The notes beneath the pieces were generated by a model. That model was given only the letters and a program-made list of their open reading frames with translations. It did not search any database and was not told the DNA's origin. Both the position numbers and the translations under genes were made by a program. From NCBI GenBank assembly GCA_023525715.1, contig CM042017.1:77514666-77578665 (forward strand): a DNA stretch of 64,000 nucleotides, read 5' to 3'. This DNA is from Cichorium intybus. Lineage: Eukaryota > Streptophyta > Magnoliopsida > Asterales > Asteraceae. Below, piece by piece: positions 1 through 11,548 of this stretch; the first letter of the stretch is position 1; each line of letters begins with the position of its first letter.

Positions 1-13
1 AACACTTCCCGAG

Positions 14-1575
14 CTAAGACTTGACATCTTGCAAAGTCGGAACTTCATTTCCCATGAGCAGTATGTCATCTACATACAGCACCAGAAAAGTGACTATACT
101 CCCACTAGCCTTGACATATACACAGGACTCATCTTCACTTATAAAGAAACCAAACTCTTTGACTTTCTCATGGAAGCAAAGATTCCAGCTGCGAGAAGCT
201 TGTTTCAATCCGTAGATTGATCTCTCAAGCTTACACACCTTATCAGGATGCTTTGTGTCTACAAAACCCTCTGGCTGATTCATGTAAACATCCTCAGTCA
301 ACTTCCCGTTAAGGAAAGCGGTTTTGACATCCATCTGCCAAATTTCATAATCATGAAATGCAGCTATGGCAAGCATTATCCTAATCGACTTAATCTTGGC
401 TACTAGTGAGAAGGTTTCATCATAGTCAACCCCCGGGGTTTGAGTGAATCCCTTCGCAACCAGCTGAGCTTTAAAAGTGTGTACTTTACCATCCATGTCG
501 GTCTTCTTCTTGAAGATCCACTTGCACCCGACTGTCTTTCGACCCGGCACATTGTCAACCAAGTTCCAAACTTGATTGTCATACATAGATTTGATCTCGC
601 TGTCCATCGCCTTTTTCCATTTGGCAGACTCAGGGACCGCCACTGCTTCACGGTAGTTAGCTGGTTAATCCATATTTGTCAATGTACGATCACTGAGAAG
701 CGTGTCACCATCCGAAGTTATATGGAAACCATAAAACTCGGGTGTCATGCTAACTCTGCCGAAACGCCTAAGAGGTAATGAAGTGTCCGTCGGTCCAACA
801 AGAACCTCTTCCTCATGTTGGTTACTGGTTTCTCCTAAGGTTGTTTCATCGTGTGTCTCTTGAATCTCTTCAAGATCAATAGTACTCCCACTGTCCTCTT
901 TGGAAATGAGCTCTCTCTCTCGAAAGACTCCTCGTCTAGCTACAAAGACCACGTCCTCGCTTGGTCTGTAGAACAAGTATCCAAAAGACTGCTTTTGGTA
1001 TCCGATGAAGATACACCTCTCACTTCTTTCTATGAGCTTGTCTTGAGTCTCTCGTCTCACGAAAGCCTCACAACCCTAGACTTTGATGTGTGCGAACGAG
1101 GGAACTTTCCCCATCCACATCTCATGCGGTGTTTTTGCAACCTTCTTGGTTGGGACAAGGTTGAGGATATGGGCGGCAGTCTCTAAGGCATACCCCCATA
1201 AATGGATCGGAAGCGAAGCTCGACTCATCATGGAACGAACCATGTCCAACAGGGTTCAGTTTCGTCTCTCAGCAACACCGTTCAACTGTGGTGTTCTAGG
1301 AGGCGACAACTGTGAAACTATTCCACATTCCTTTAGATAGTCAAGGAACTCGATACTAAGATACTCACCGCCTCTGTCGGATCTGAACATATTTATCTTC
1401 CTGCCCAATTGATTTTCTACTTCATTCTTAAACTCTTTGAACTTTTCAAAGGTATCAGACTTATGCTTGATTAAGTAGATATAGCCTTATATACTAAAAT
1501 CGTTAGTAAAGGTCATATAAAACTGCGTGCCATCTTTTGTGGTTGTTCTGAAGGGACCACGCACATCTGTGTGTA
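14..1575 (-). pseudogene. Ty1/Copia integrase-reverse transcriptase remnant
   Basis: Read on the minus strand this is the pol of a Ty1/Copia retrotransposon. The integrase core shows the catalytic pattern: an Asp in DVRGPF, an Asp in FRSDRGGEY and a Glu in GVAERRN. It continues into the domain linker and the reverse transcriptase with WKKAMDSEI, GCKWIFKKK, QMDVKTAFLNG, IYGLKQASRSWN and the YVDD active site in LYVDDILLMGN. It is dead: single-base stops sit at 1487-1489, 1256-1258 (Arg position), 1076-1078 (Trp of KVWGCEAF), 665-667 and 14-16 (Trp position). RNase H would lie beyond the window start. The integrase N-terminus, protease and the end of gag are missing where a hAT element abuts near 1580. 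It probably belongs with the gag and LTR at 3446-6110, which have the same orientation. Confidence 0.93.
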
Positions 1576-1589
1576 TGAGAATTAAAAAG

Positions 1590-2109
1590 ATTTGTATATT
1601 TATTCGAAAATCAAGAAATAAAGAAAATGTGATGTTTTAATTATATTCAGTATTCGCAAACAAAAAACACAAAATATTTAAACAATAATTCTTTGTAACT
1701 AAAAAACTTTTTACTTATGTTAAATGATTACCATGAAGTCTAAAAAAATTCACAATAAATATTCCAAGTATATTATAAATTCTTTATCTTATTTTTACCA
1801 TTATCATATTAAAAAAATGTTATTGTTTGTTTATTATGATATTAATTACCTATTTATTTAATTATTTTCTGATATTTTTAGAACGAATGTATTAATATAT
1901 GATAATTCATTAGTGATACATCAACCTTTTGATTTCTTATATAAAATTGTTATTTCATAGTTGATAACAATGACTTAGATATTTTTTTAACAAAACATAT
2001 ATGTTATTAGTTTACCTACATAATTTTGTTCCTGCGCAACGCGCGGGGATTCGTCTACTTCCACATACTTGATGCTTGCTACTGCCGTGAAATACAAAAA
2101 AGTCTTTTT
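1590..2109. other. AT-rich segment with a GC hairpin, possibly a Helitron end
   Basis: No gene is visible. The stretch is very AT-rich until about 2030-2060, where a short GC-rich inverted repeat (GCGC-AAC-GCGC) is followed by GGGATTCGTCTAC. Plant Helitrons often end in such a hairpin, but the last bases do not fit the expected CTRR, so this is weak. The end of the stretch, with TTTTTTTCAG at about 2109, looks like the 3' splice site of the following transposase exon. Confidence 0.35.
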
Positions 2110-2935
2110 TTCAGTTAAAACAACGTGAGCCCCAATATAAGAGTTTGCCTGATGAAAACGAATGGGCTCTAGCAAATGAACTTTGTGATAGGCTGAAATT
2201 TTTTTATAGTATCACATAATTGTTTCAGGGACTAAGTATCCTACCACTAACATTTTTTTCCCAAAAATTTGTGAAATAAAGTTGGCTTTGAAAAAATGGG
2301 ATACCTCTAAGTTCATTCAAATCAGTACCATGGCATCTAGTATGATTGAAAATTTTGATCATTATTGGAAAGACAGTCATGGGGTGATGGCTATGGCTAC
2401 CATCTTGGATCCTAGGTTTATGATGAAAATCCTAGAGTACTGTTTTCCTCTTATCTATGGAGTAGATGAAGCAAAACTTCATCTATTTAATGTCAAACAA
2501 ATTTGTGAGGATATATTTCAACGATATCATTCAAGATGTGTGACCGAAACAAGCAAAGATGATAGTGTCCCTATTTCTACTCAAAATGCCACTCCCGAAG
2601 TTGAGACGGAGTCATTAAATGCTTTTTTTTTCTTGGAATTCTTCTAGTAGTGTTGCTTGTGGGAAAACCGAGTTAGAAGGCTACTTGGAAGAAAGCACTT
2701 TACCCGGGAGTCATGATTTTGATATTTTAGCTTGGTGGAAGCTAAATGGGATTAAATATCCTACTTTGAGTTTGATTGCAATAGATATATTAGCTATTCC
2801 TATTTCTACTGTAGCTTCAGAGTCTTCTTTTTCTACTAGCGGTAGAATTGTGGGTCCACATCATAGTTAACTTCTTCCGGAAACAATTGAAGCCATCATA
2901 TGCACCCAAAATTGGTTATTTGCAGGAAAAAAAGG
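2110..2935 (+). pseudogene. hAT-family transposase, C-terminal part (RICESLEEPER-like)
   Basis: This encodes the C-terminal half of a zinc-finger-BED hAT transposase. After an acceptor-like polypyrimidine-AG the reading shows SLPDENEWALANELC, then SGTKYPT with PKICEI, WDTSKF, AMATILDPRFMMK, and the C-terminal hAT dimerisation domain (ELEGYLEE, FDILAWWKLN, YPTLSLIAIDILAIPISTVA, SESSFSTSGRIV, ETIEAIICTQNWL). It is broken by a frameshift near 2215, a +1 slip in a nine-T run at 2623-2631, and a TAA at 2868-2870 just after the dimerisation motif. The BED finger and N-terminal catalytic part are absent. In a live element the protein would bind and cut its own ends; this copy cannot. The element's right end appears to be at 3449. 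Confidence 0.9.
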
Positions 2936-3449
2936 TATATATAAGATTTCTTGAATTGTTATTCGTGTTTTATGTATATATGCATTGTTGCTTACCATAG
3001 TCTTTTTTATAGGTTGTGTTGTGGATGGTGGTGATGACGTAAATGTTGATGAAGATTGAAGAGAAAGATGGAAAGTAGAATGATTTTGTGTTATTATATA
3101 TACCTTTTTTTGGGTTTGTAACTTTGAATTTATTATGCTTACTTTTGAAACTTTAAACATTTGCTATTTTGTTAGCAACTTTGCATGAATTTGAGCTGCC
3201 AAAATTCAGCAAAAAATATCTATTTTTAGCCCAGAAAACTGTTTTTTAAGCCCAAAAAAAAGAGAACCAAAAATCATACGGGGGCGGGGAAACGGGGGCG
3301 GGGGCGGGGGGAAACTCAGGAATTCAGGAGCGGGGGCGGGGGCAGGGAGGTTGCAGATTTCGGGGGCGGGGGCGGGGGAATGGGAGGATTTCGGAGGCGG
3401 GGGTTGGGGATGCAACCCCCGTCCCGTTTGACCCTGTTGACATTCCTAG
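2936..3449. mobile_element. hAT element 3' region: G-rich subterminal repeats and terminal repeat
   Basis: Downstream of the transposase is about 330 bases of AT-rich 3' UTR, then from 3279 to 3420 a run of GGGGGCGGGG units. The segment ends, read on the minus strand, with TAGGAATGTCAACAGGG, which resembles plant hAT termini (TAGGG-TGTCAA). It abuts the gag codon series exactly (Leu-Ala-Val-Asp, then the element), so the hAT inserted in gag. The matching left terminus and an 8-bp duplication were not found near 1580, so that side is probably deleted. Confidence 0.7.
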
Positions 3450-3955
3450 TCAACGGCCAACTCCTCAGGAACAGACATTTCCAGCTTCCTAAGCCTATCC
3501 ACGTAACCTTGCATCCTTTGCACGTGAGTGCAGGCAGACTCTCCGTCCTTAGGCTTGCCGTTCGTGAAGGCTTTTACCACCTCGCGCCTCTCGATACGCT
3601 CTTGCTTGCGGAACTTTTCCACAAGCTCCTTGTGCATCTCGTAGGGCCAGTAGTCCTCATAGATTCTTTACAGTTCAGGGTTCATGGTAGCGATCATGAT
3701 GCAGGCCACTTTGGTCACATCATCTAAGTGTTTGTGATATGAGGCAACTTCCTCGGGAGTAGCGGTATCTGGGTCAACTTCAATTAGCTCAGTCTCGAGA
3801 ACATACTCTTTGTGCTCTAACCTCAAAGCCATCTTGATGTTACGGATCCAGTCGTTGTAGTTCGTGCCATCCAATTGCACTTTGGAACACAACGAGAGGA
3901 TTGAAGTGACATTACCGGAGTTTGAGTGGGGAACGATTTGGTCAACGAAAGACAT
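3446..3955 (-). pseudogene. Copia gag, N-terminal part
   Basis: This is the nucleocapsid-type protein of a Ty1/Copia element (UBN2-like family). The minus-strand start ATG at 3955 opens with MSFVDQIVPHSNSGN, and LDGTNYNDWIRNIKMAL is the typical family start. A TAA at 3668-3670 replaces what is probably a Gln codon (PEL*RIYEDYWPYEM). The frame then continues to ELAVD, where the hAT end cuts it. The zinc knuckle is lost. PYEMHKELVEKFRKQERIER aligns with PYELIQLVEERFQKPVEEER in the gag-only elements at 14573 and 38427, so the proteins are diverged relatives. The ATG directly follows a TTTTATAG acceptor-like site shared by all three copies. Confidence 0.9.
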
Positions 3956-5154
3956 CTATAAAAGAAGGTAGTTTTAACTAGATACATATATATAATCCTT
4001 ATATTAACCCAAAATAAATATAAGGCTAGGACCCAACTATAACAATTCACAACATAGAAGAGGGATGTCGTAGTCTATTTGTAAATTTTATAAAGGTAGG
4101 CGAATGACGATTCAGCCAATTCCACCGCGGAAACATAATCATATTATAATGGTATTCCTAGTTTCTTTTGAGATTTATTGAACTATTCAATAGCATGTTT
4201 TAATCTCGGATATGCCCCACGGTTTGTGACAGGGATACCGATGATCACAAACCGGGTGTGAATAACCATGCAAATTAGCTCGGTACTCTCGAAGTCAATT
4301 ACCATCTCTAATTGACGTGCCGGTTAACCACACATGCTCCGTCCATAATGGCAAAATCGAGAAACCTATTGCAACTCTTTGTGGACCCCAATTGGTGTGC
4401 CGGTAAACCACACACGCTCCACCAACGTTCCACAAAGTGCAATGTGCAATTTCATGGATTAGCATCAATTCACATTTTTAAACCTAAAGTAACTAGATTG
4501 GGATTTTAATGAATTGTTCCAGTACTTTCAATAATAGCATTATACTTCTAAGAGGCTTAAGCGGTCCTATCAAACCCGTTCGGCTAAAGACACTCGACTG
4601 ACCAGGAGAGCGGTGGATAAGAGTGGACACCCATTAGACTACCATTTTATAGGCAGTCGCCTTATACCCTATTTATAGGACAATTTTGTGAATGAGGCCT
4701 ACTAACGGTAAGACTAACCAGTTTAATCTTATACAAATAATATTAACTTTTAATTATACTATGTATAAGATGTATTTTAAGCTTTAAAATATTTTAGGTT
4801 TTATTCCTTTAATTTTTGCAAACTAACATTTAACTTCAAAAATTAAATTTAAACCTTTAAGTGATTTAATTTATCTTTTAATTAACAATTAATTAAATCA
4901 AATATATATTTTAAACTTTTAAAATATTTTAGATTTTATTCTTTTAATTTTCGCTAATTAACTTTTAATTTTAAAAATTAAATTTAATCTTTAAGTGATT
5001 TAATTTATCTTTTAATTAAAAATTAATTAAATTAATTAAATCAAAGACATGCATCACAAAATTAATCAAATTAATTTACCTATCTTTATCCCTAATTCTC
5101 GAAAATTGCAAGCAATGGATAAAGGGTTCCAGTTATTTAATTAATCACAATTAC
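3956..5154 (-). other. Retrotransposon leader, candidate intron with two hairpin motifs
   Basis: This is non-coding leader between PBS and gag, minus orientation. It starts with a donor-like TTTTTG/GTAATT (5154) and ends with TTTTATAG directly before the gag ATG. The same two sites border the leaders of the elements at 13534-14572 and 39228-40548. Two copies of a conserved hairpin lie inside, at 4311-4346 (stem GACG/CGTC) and 4391-4426 (stem TTGGTG/CACCAA). A long block (about 4500-4720) also matches the other two leaders. Splicing is inferred, not shown. Confidence 0.6.
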
Positions 5155-5329
5155 CAAAAATAGCAACCTACTTTCCAAAGGCATGCAAAATCACAAAAAA
5201 GGGAAGGAGGCTAGGGTTTTCAAACCCTAGCCGCCAAAAGTCGACCAAGGGCTTCCAAGGGTTCCTTTTTTCCCAAAAAATCCTTAGGCACACAAAGCAG
5301 TTATAGCAATTCACAAGAAAAACAAGTAG

Positions 5330-5341
5330 GCTCTGATACCA
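5330..5341 (-). promoter_or_regulatory. Primer binding site (initiator Met-tRNA)
   Basis: The minus strand reads TGGTATCAGAGC, complementary to the 3' end of plant initiator methionyl-tRNA and the standard minus-strand priming site of Copia elements. It lies one base from the LTR. Confidence 0.93.
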
Positions 5342-5342
5342 C

Positions 5343-6110
5343 TGAAAGGTTTTAAGCAAACAATGAACTAGAAACCCTAAGTTCACAAGCAACCTAGTTG
5401 AGGATCTATGTTTTTCTATCTTATGAACATATAACAAAACCTAAGGCCAACAATAAAATTCTAAAGATCAAAATCAAGAAAACCAACCTTTGATTCTTGT
5501 TCTTGAATGTAGCAGAAAAAGTTTCCTGCCTCAAATGGAGTCACACCCAAGCAAGAGGAGAGAAGACAACAGAGTTCCAGTGAGATGATGAAGGTGGCGC
5601 AGGTTTTGGGTGGCCATGAGGTTCCTTTTATAGCCTCGAAGGGTTGCAGTCAAAACCCTAGATGAGCCTCCTTAATGGGTAAGCCTGTTGACCATTTGGA
5701 CCAAGGCCTCTAAACCCTAATTAGGGTTTCGCCAACTATGGAGGTGGCTTCCATAGTTCACGCCTCTTTTGGCCCTCCCAATGGTTTAGCCAGTTATTCA
5801 ACTATCGAATAAATACAAACCAGTCCCTACACTTTTAATTAGTTAATTTAATCACTAAATTAAATCCAATTAATTCTAGATTAATTTCTAATTAATTATT
5901 ATAGTTTCTAATTAATATATTATCACTCTAATATATTAATAAACTATTTATTTTATTTCTATTGATTTATTAAACAATTAATAAATAAACCATTCTCTCT
6001 ACTGAACTTTATACTAATCCTTTAGCCATGAGGGCAACCCAAATGGAGTTTGCTTCAATTAATAAGATAAATACAATTTATAAGTCATGGCTTAGACACC
6101 TAATCCAACA
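5343..6110 (-). repeat. Copia 5' LTR
   Basis: This 768-bp LTR reads TGTTGGATTAGG...ACCTTTCA on the minus strand, bounded by TG/CA and next to the PBS. A TATA box (TATAAAAG on the minus strand) is at 5625-5632. The same LTR family occurs at 13040, 24614, 33759 and 40740. Unusually, the DNA outside this LTR (6111 on) is not ordinary flank but 3' internal sequence of a related element. Confidence 0.92.
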
Positions 6111-6153
6111 ACTTCGTTCTACAAGATATCATTCAAACTTGAGACATGGATCA

Positions 6154-9100
6154 TGTAACACCTGCAAATCGAGTTCATATATATTTTTTTTGGATTAATA
6201 CATTGAGAAAAATTAATTATTTATTGATTAAAGGATGAAATATGTGAACATAAAGAAAGATAGAATTATAAGACGACATTTGTGTCAAGATTTCAAGAAG
6301 GAATATCTAGTTGAAGTTCTGATGGAAGTTAAAGGGGTTAAGATGTTTATTTGGCAAACTATATATGAATATGTCTAATAATATGTGAGGGTTAGAAATA
6401 ATTCAAATAAAAGTAAAAGGAAGTTGGTGATCAAATAGAAGAAAGATGAGGGTGCACATTTATAAAGATGGGGTGATTTATAAATAAACACATAAAGGTG
6501 AGGGACTAATGTTGTAAATTGATATTTCCAAAACCAATTCATGCGTACAATCTAACTCAAATAGCTCCGATCAATATGTAACGTCAAACACCGATACGTT
6601 TCAACAAAAGGAATCGTCGCAGCTTCTGTTTCCTTTAAATTGTTTCGCTTCCTTACTATTGACGTTAGGACCCTCCATCTCTAGATACCCAGAAGATCGC
6701 TACTATACGGATGTTTTCTAGGTGAGAAACGAAATTGATAAATAGAGGACGAGGGATAGAGAGAAGGTTGTCGATCTCTTGATGATTGGATTTGGGACTG
6801 AGATGGTGAGACCCACGAGCACTGTAAGCGAACCAGAACCCGACTAACGACATTCGACAGTGAAGTTTGTGAGATCCGTTCGGGTCACAGTGAGTTACGG
6901 GAGAAAGGGGACTACCGACAATCAAGATAGTGCCGAGACGATGTGTTATGCACATTGATGGTAGCGAGAAAACAACCCAGACACGACCAGCCCTTGAGTC
7001 ATCACTTCGTATCGATCAAGGTGACGAGTTACCCACGACCACTAGAAGGGCAGACTGACATTCCAATGAGTGGTCACCGGTGCATCCGGGGGATGTGACG
7101 ATGAACCGAGACTCGATGCAATTCTACCGAGTATGTAAGTCTTTGATCTTGTTCTTCAATGACTAACTATAGTTGGTTCGATGGTGGTTTGTCCCGACGA
7201 AGGAATGACAAATCCAGACCTTAACGAGGAATGCATGAGTATGGATGAGAGACTGAAATGGGTTGTTCGGAGCGGTATGTTTCAGACAGAAGAGACGATG
7301 GAGTACTTGGGATTTTTCCGGCAGGGATTGTTGGAATCATGGGACTACACTGGTACGTGAGCTACATTAAAATAATTATATTAATTGAAAACTTGCAAAT
7401 GGATTATGTCGAACAAGAAATAGATGAAATTTGGGTATTTTGGTCTTTGGCTGCTTTAAATAGACATTCCAGGTGTAAGTAAGTACAAATGAAGAATAAC
7501 CTAATCCATATGATCAATTGTCTTATGGTTTAGAACGGAGGATAAAAGGACATTTTATTACAATTAATATCCATTGTTAAAAATACATCCACTTGGCTCA
7601 CATATCTCCATGTAACTTGCAATCTGTAAGAGGTTTAAACATTTACTAGAGATATCATTTCATTTTAGCTTTATTAATTAATATTCATGCACAACCTTTA
7701 GTAATATAAACTTGTGTTAAATTCTAATACATGATTTACTCTTTATACAAGTAAACAATGAAAAGTGGTTTAAATAATAATATTAGAACTAATTACTTTT
7801 GCTATTTAAATTACAATTTATTTATGACTTACGTGGTTTAAGCTAAACCAAATCATGTTTAACATTACTGGTTATTCAAGGAGTTTTGGGTGGTAGATAA
7901 GTATTTTAAAAGGTAAATAATTATGAAATCAAATTTGTGATCCGATAGTTTCTTAACACATATATTTAGATTATACTATGTAAGGAGGAGTGTAAAGGCT
8001 TAATCTAAATTATATTTATGTTTAGGTCCATCGGTGGATTAAACCGGTTAACGAGGCAGAGCGAAATAACATTTAGCTATTTGTCGTTTAAAGGTGAGTA
8101 CGTAGAATTTTCGAGCATACATCCCTTATAAAAATATAACTGTTTTGTTGTACGCGCGTTGTGTGTTTTATGTGACTTTATGTGATTATACGTGCGTATT
8201 ATGACTTATTAGTTCAAATGTAATTTTTTGTAAATGTTTGAAAAATACGATGTTTTATAATTATGCAAAAAGGGTAAATGGGGAAAATGTGAGTGCTGAC
8301 TTGAGAGGTCTAGACTATAAAAAAATGAAAGACATTAAGACGAATGATGTACTAGGACCCCCTATAGGTGATCCAAAACAGACGATTGACGGACTGATAC
8401 ATTCATCCCCGTCACGTCTCAAAACATGGGCGACTCCCCCATAAAGACGAAAGATGTTAAGACGTTAAGATGTTTGAGAGGTCCAGACCATAAAGATGAA
8501 AGATATACTTGGACCCCTCCCCCACATGATCCAAACAGATGATTGACGGACTGATATATTCATCCCCCGTCACGTCTCCAACGATGGGTGACTCCCACCA
8601 CAATGAAGAAAGATGTTTATGACGTAATGACGTTAATGACGTTGGCTTGATATTCTAGACATTCTTGCCATTTTCACACAGGCTAGCTACATGTTGTGAT
8701 AGGGACAAGTTACGTCGGCGATGCCTTAAGACGTGCTTGGACCACCACGACGCAGCCCAAATAGACGATTGGCGGACTGGTATGTTCCTCCCCCGCCACG
8801 TCACCAGTCATGGGTGACTCCCCCCATGCAACCCATAAAGATGTGAGTTCGAGAACGGACTAAGTGGATGAGAAATTGGGTAATAAAGACGTATGCATAT
8901 TTAAGTGTAACAATGTGTTAAGGTGTTTTTGATTATTATGTAAGGAGTCTAAACCCTATGTATCTCATCAGACTTCTCAGTCTGACGTTTATTTTGATGT
9001 GTGTCTCAGGTTTAAGAAGTAAGGTACCAGAATAAAGCTCGATGATTTGCTTGATGTTTATTTCCTAATTATAAAAATGTCTACACTCGCACAATGTTTG

Positions 9101-9249
9101 TTTATGTCGTTGGGATTATTGTAAGTTGATTCATTTACTAGTGTTTCGAGTACGAACTGTTATATGTACGCAACTTTATTTTTTTTATATATGAAACTTT
9201 TCTTTAAAAATGTTGCGTTTCCCAATGACCAAAAGAGAGGGATGTTTCA
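6154..9249 (+). repeat. Large solo LTR, Gypsy-like
   Basis: About 3.1 kb begins TGTAACACCTG and ends GGGATGTTTCA, and is flanked on both sides by GATCA (6149-6153 and 9250-9254), a perfect 5-bp target duplication. The flanks rejoin into continuous retrotransposon sequence when it is removed. No gag or pol is visible, so it looks like a solo LTR left after LTR-LTR recombination; Gypsy membership is inferred from length and ends. Three diverged internal repeats carry GATTGACGGACTGAT-like sequence near 8384, 8541 and 8767. Confidence 0.82.
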
Positions 9250-9858
9250 GATCATGATCAATCTCAGTCTGATACTATGTTTCTCGGTACCTGATTTATG
9301 ATGATATAAGACTTCTAATTGAACACATCAATTCAGTCCTCGCTAGGCCTAGCATTATAAGTCAATCACCAAATCACCGCGGGGCCCACAGATATCGTTT
9401 TCTCGTTAGGTCAAAAGGAACAAATAAACTTTGACTCATATGTTTGTGTCTTTTACTCATGAAATCGCGCACAACAATACGTTTTATAATATCGAGTTAC
9501 CGATGCGTTTACGCATTATCAATGCACAAACGACTTGCAAATTTTAACTCATATGTCTTCGTGTCAAGACCATAAGACATTATCGTCTCAGAATTACTCG
9601 TGATAGAATTCATGAAGTAATTCTCTGAACGTGGGTTTGTCCAATACTCAAATCTCCATTTCTAAGTACTCATGAACATTGCAACAATTATATTGCTATG
9701 TCTAACTCCTTAGACAATCTACAATTCAATTCATGACAGTCTTAATTTACTATTTACTTCCGAAAGTATGAGCGACTGTGGACCTTTTGAATAATCATTT
9801 TATTCGGGAAGTAAAACATGCAAAAGTGAAACATAAATATCTAACTGGTAGCTACACC

Positions 9859-10580
9859 TAGGGGTGTTCAAAACCGAATATCCAAAAATTCGGATAGTGG
9901 ATTTTGATATCCGAATCCGTATTCGAATTTTCGGATTTGGATTCGGATATCCGAATCAAATATCCGAAATACACATATTGCAAATATTCAATATGTGTAA
10001 TTGGTGTTTAATATGTACTTTGTAATGTGCTTAGTAACATAGTGAATTAACTTTACAAATCAATTAATAAATCAACAAAATTGATAAAGAATTTATGTTT
10101 TTTTTTCACAATTTATCTTCACCATGACGTTATTAAGCTAGTTTCTTTCAAAATTTAGCAAATGACTTCGTACGTTATTAGATTTGCAATTAAATTAACA
10201 TCACCCTTAATTTAGCATAAGTCAACTACACTCTTAACTTAGCAAATAACCTAAAATAACAATGGATTCATAAGTTACGTATTACCATATTCTTCTAGTA
10301 GATATAAAAAGTAATTAGAAAATCTAAAGTTTTCCTATTTTTCAATTTCAAATTACAAATAATATATTAAAAAATAATTAGAAAAACTTATTTTTCGGAT
10401 TTCGGGTATCCGAAATATCAAAAATTCCCAAAATTGATATCCGAATCCGAATCCGAAAATCCGGATATCCGATTTTCGGATATCCGAAATTCCGGATAAC
10501 CGAATTTTCAGATAATTTCGGATCAGATTTTCGGATTATCGGATTAGATCTTCAGATTCGATTATTTCTGAACACCCCTA
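9859..10580. mobile_element. hAT-type MITE, 722 bp
   Basis: The inverted ends TAGGGGTGTTCA and TGAACACCCCTA are flanked by identical 8-bp duplications GCTACACC (9851-9858 and 10581-10588), diagnostic of hAT transposition. Subterminal regions are dense in GGATATCCGAAT-like palindromes. No transposase is encoded, so it would move only with a hAT enzyme supplied in trans. Confidence 0.93.
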
Positions 10581-10916
10581 GCTACACCTGCTAATTACAA
10601 AGTCCCCATGAGGTAATCACCAATTCAGATCTTTCATAATGCTGTTATGTGTTTCTTGGTTTCTTTTAAACTTTCAATTCAAGTTTTATATCTATGTCTA
10701 TTTACCCAAAATGACCTTTCACTCTTTCTATGTATCCAAAATGTTTCACATTGATACACTTCATTGTAGATAATCCAATCGGATACTTTTCCGATGATAT
10801 CTCAATTTGTCATTCTGTCTTCCTTTCTCCCCACTCTATTCCGGAAGTTTTGATGTGTACTGTGACTTCCCATGGTTCTCGGGGTCTTTAGTCTACATGA
10901 CTGGACCCTAAGACTA

Positions 10917-11038
10917 TTTCGAGGTGTTATGATGTGTCGGTGAACCACACGCGCTCCATCAGAATACCAACGAACTCTTTCGAGGTGTTATGATGTGTCG
11001 GTGAACCACACGTGCTCCATCAGAATACCAACGAAACT
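10917..11038. repeat. 61-bp tandem duplication carrying a conserved hairpin
   Basis: TTTCGAGGTGTTATGATG starts at 10917 and again at 10978, and the units are nearly identical. Each holds one copy of the hairpin motif (stem TGATG/CATCA). The intact relative at 35690 has a single unit, so this is a local duplication. Confidence 0.9.
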
Positions 11039-11040
11039 CC

Positions 11041-11548
11041 ATGGTTCCTTGTGGTTGTTCGGTGGCAGTTCATCATTTAGGGTTTCTTAGTGTTGTTTGG
11101 TGGCGGCGCCTTGTGCTAGGGTTTCACCTTGATTTTTCGGCCTATTAAGAGTGGTTCGGTCTGCCCAGATTGTTGTTCGGTGCTTTAGGGTTTAGTCATT
11201 GCTCGGTTGATCGATTAATCAGTCCAGCTGGTTACTCACCAAGTTGTTCAGTAGTTTCATTGTTCGGTGGTTGCTCACTTGATTAATCGGTCAACTTGAT
11301 TGATCGGTTAGTGTTCGGATCAAGTTAATTGTCCAGTTGCTCGGTTTTCTGTTGCTCGGTGGCATTGTTACTCGGTTCCTTGATTGTTCGGTTAAATTTT
11401 CATTGCTCAGTCAAGCTAGTTGTCCCCTAATTGTTCGATTTTTGCGATTGTTCGGTGCATTTGAATTATTTTTCGGTCCAGTCGCATTTTAATTTGGAGA
11501 TTATTTTTTTGTGATAATTTTTGAAGCAATTTTCAAGACTAATTTCCA
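11041..11548 (+). other. Copia leader fragment rich in TGTTCGGT
   Basis: This non-coding leader lies upstream of the following gag and contains many scattered TTGTTCGGT units. It resembles the leader of the nested element at 16550-17100, which suggests one lineage. Its LTR and PBS are not present; it joins the preceding fragment abruptly near 11040. Confidence 0.55.

Larger units (their letters stand above)
6111..11040 (-). mobile_element. Fragment of TR-GAG-like element, 3' internal region, twice interrupted
   Basis: Three pieces, 6111-6153, 9250-9858 and 10581-11040, join to a segment matching 34728-35760 of the intact element (for example ACAAGATAT...GAGACATGGAT, then ATCAATCTC...CTGATACT). 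No protein is encoded. The pieces are split by a solo LTR and a hAT MITE. The end contains two tandem copies of the conserved hairpin. About 135 bases, including the polypurine tract, are missing at the LTR junction 6110/6111. Confidence 0.8.

Noticed and set aside
440..1340. Plus-strand open frames across the first kilobase
   Set aside because: They are opposite-strand shadows of the Copia integrase and reverse transcriptase.
2028..2060. Helitron 3' terminus
   Set aside because: The hairpin is present but the required CTRR end and a distant 5' TC end were not found, so it is kept only as a weak note.
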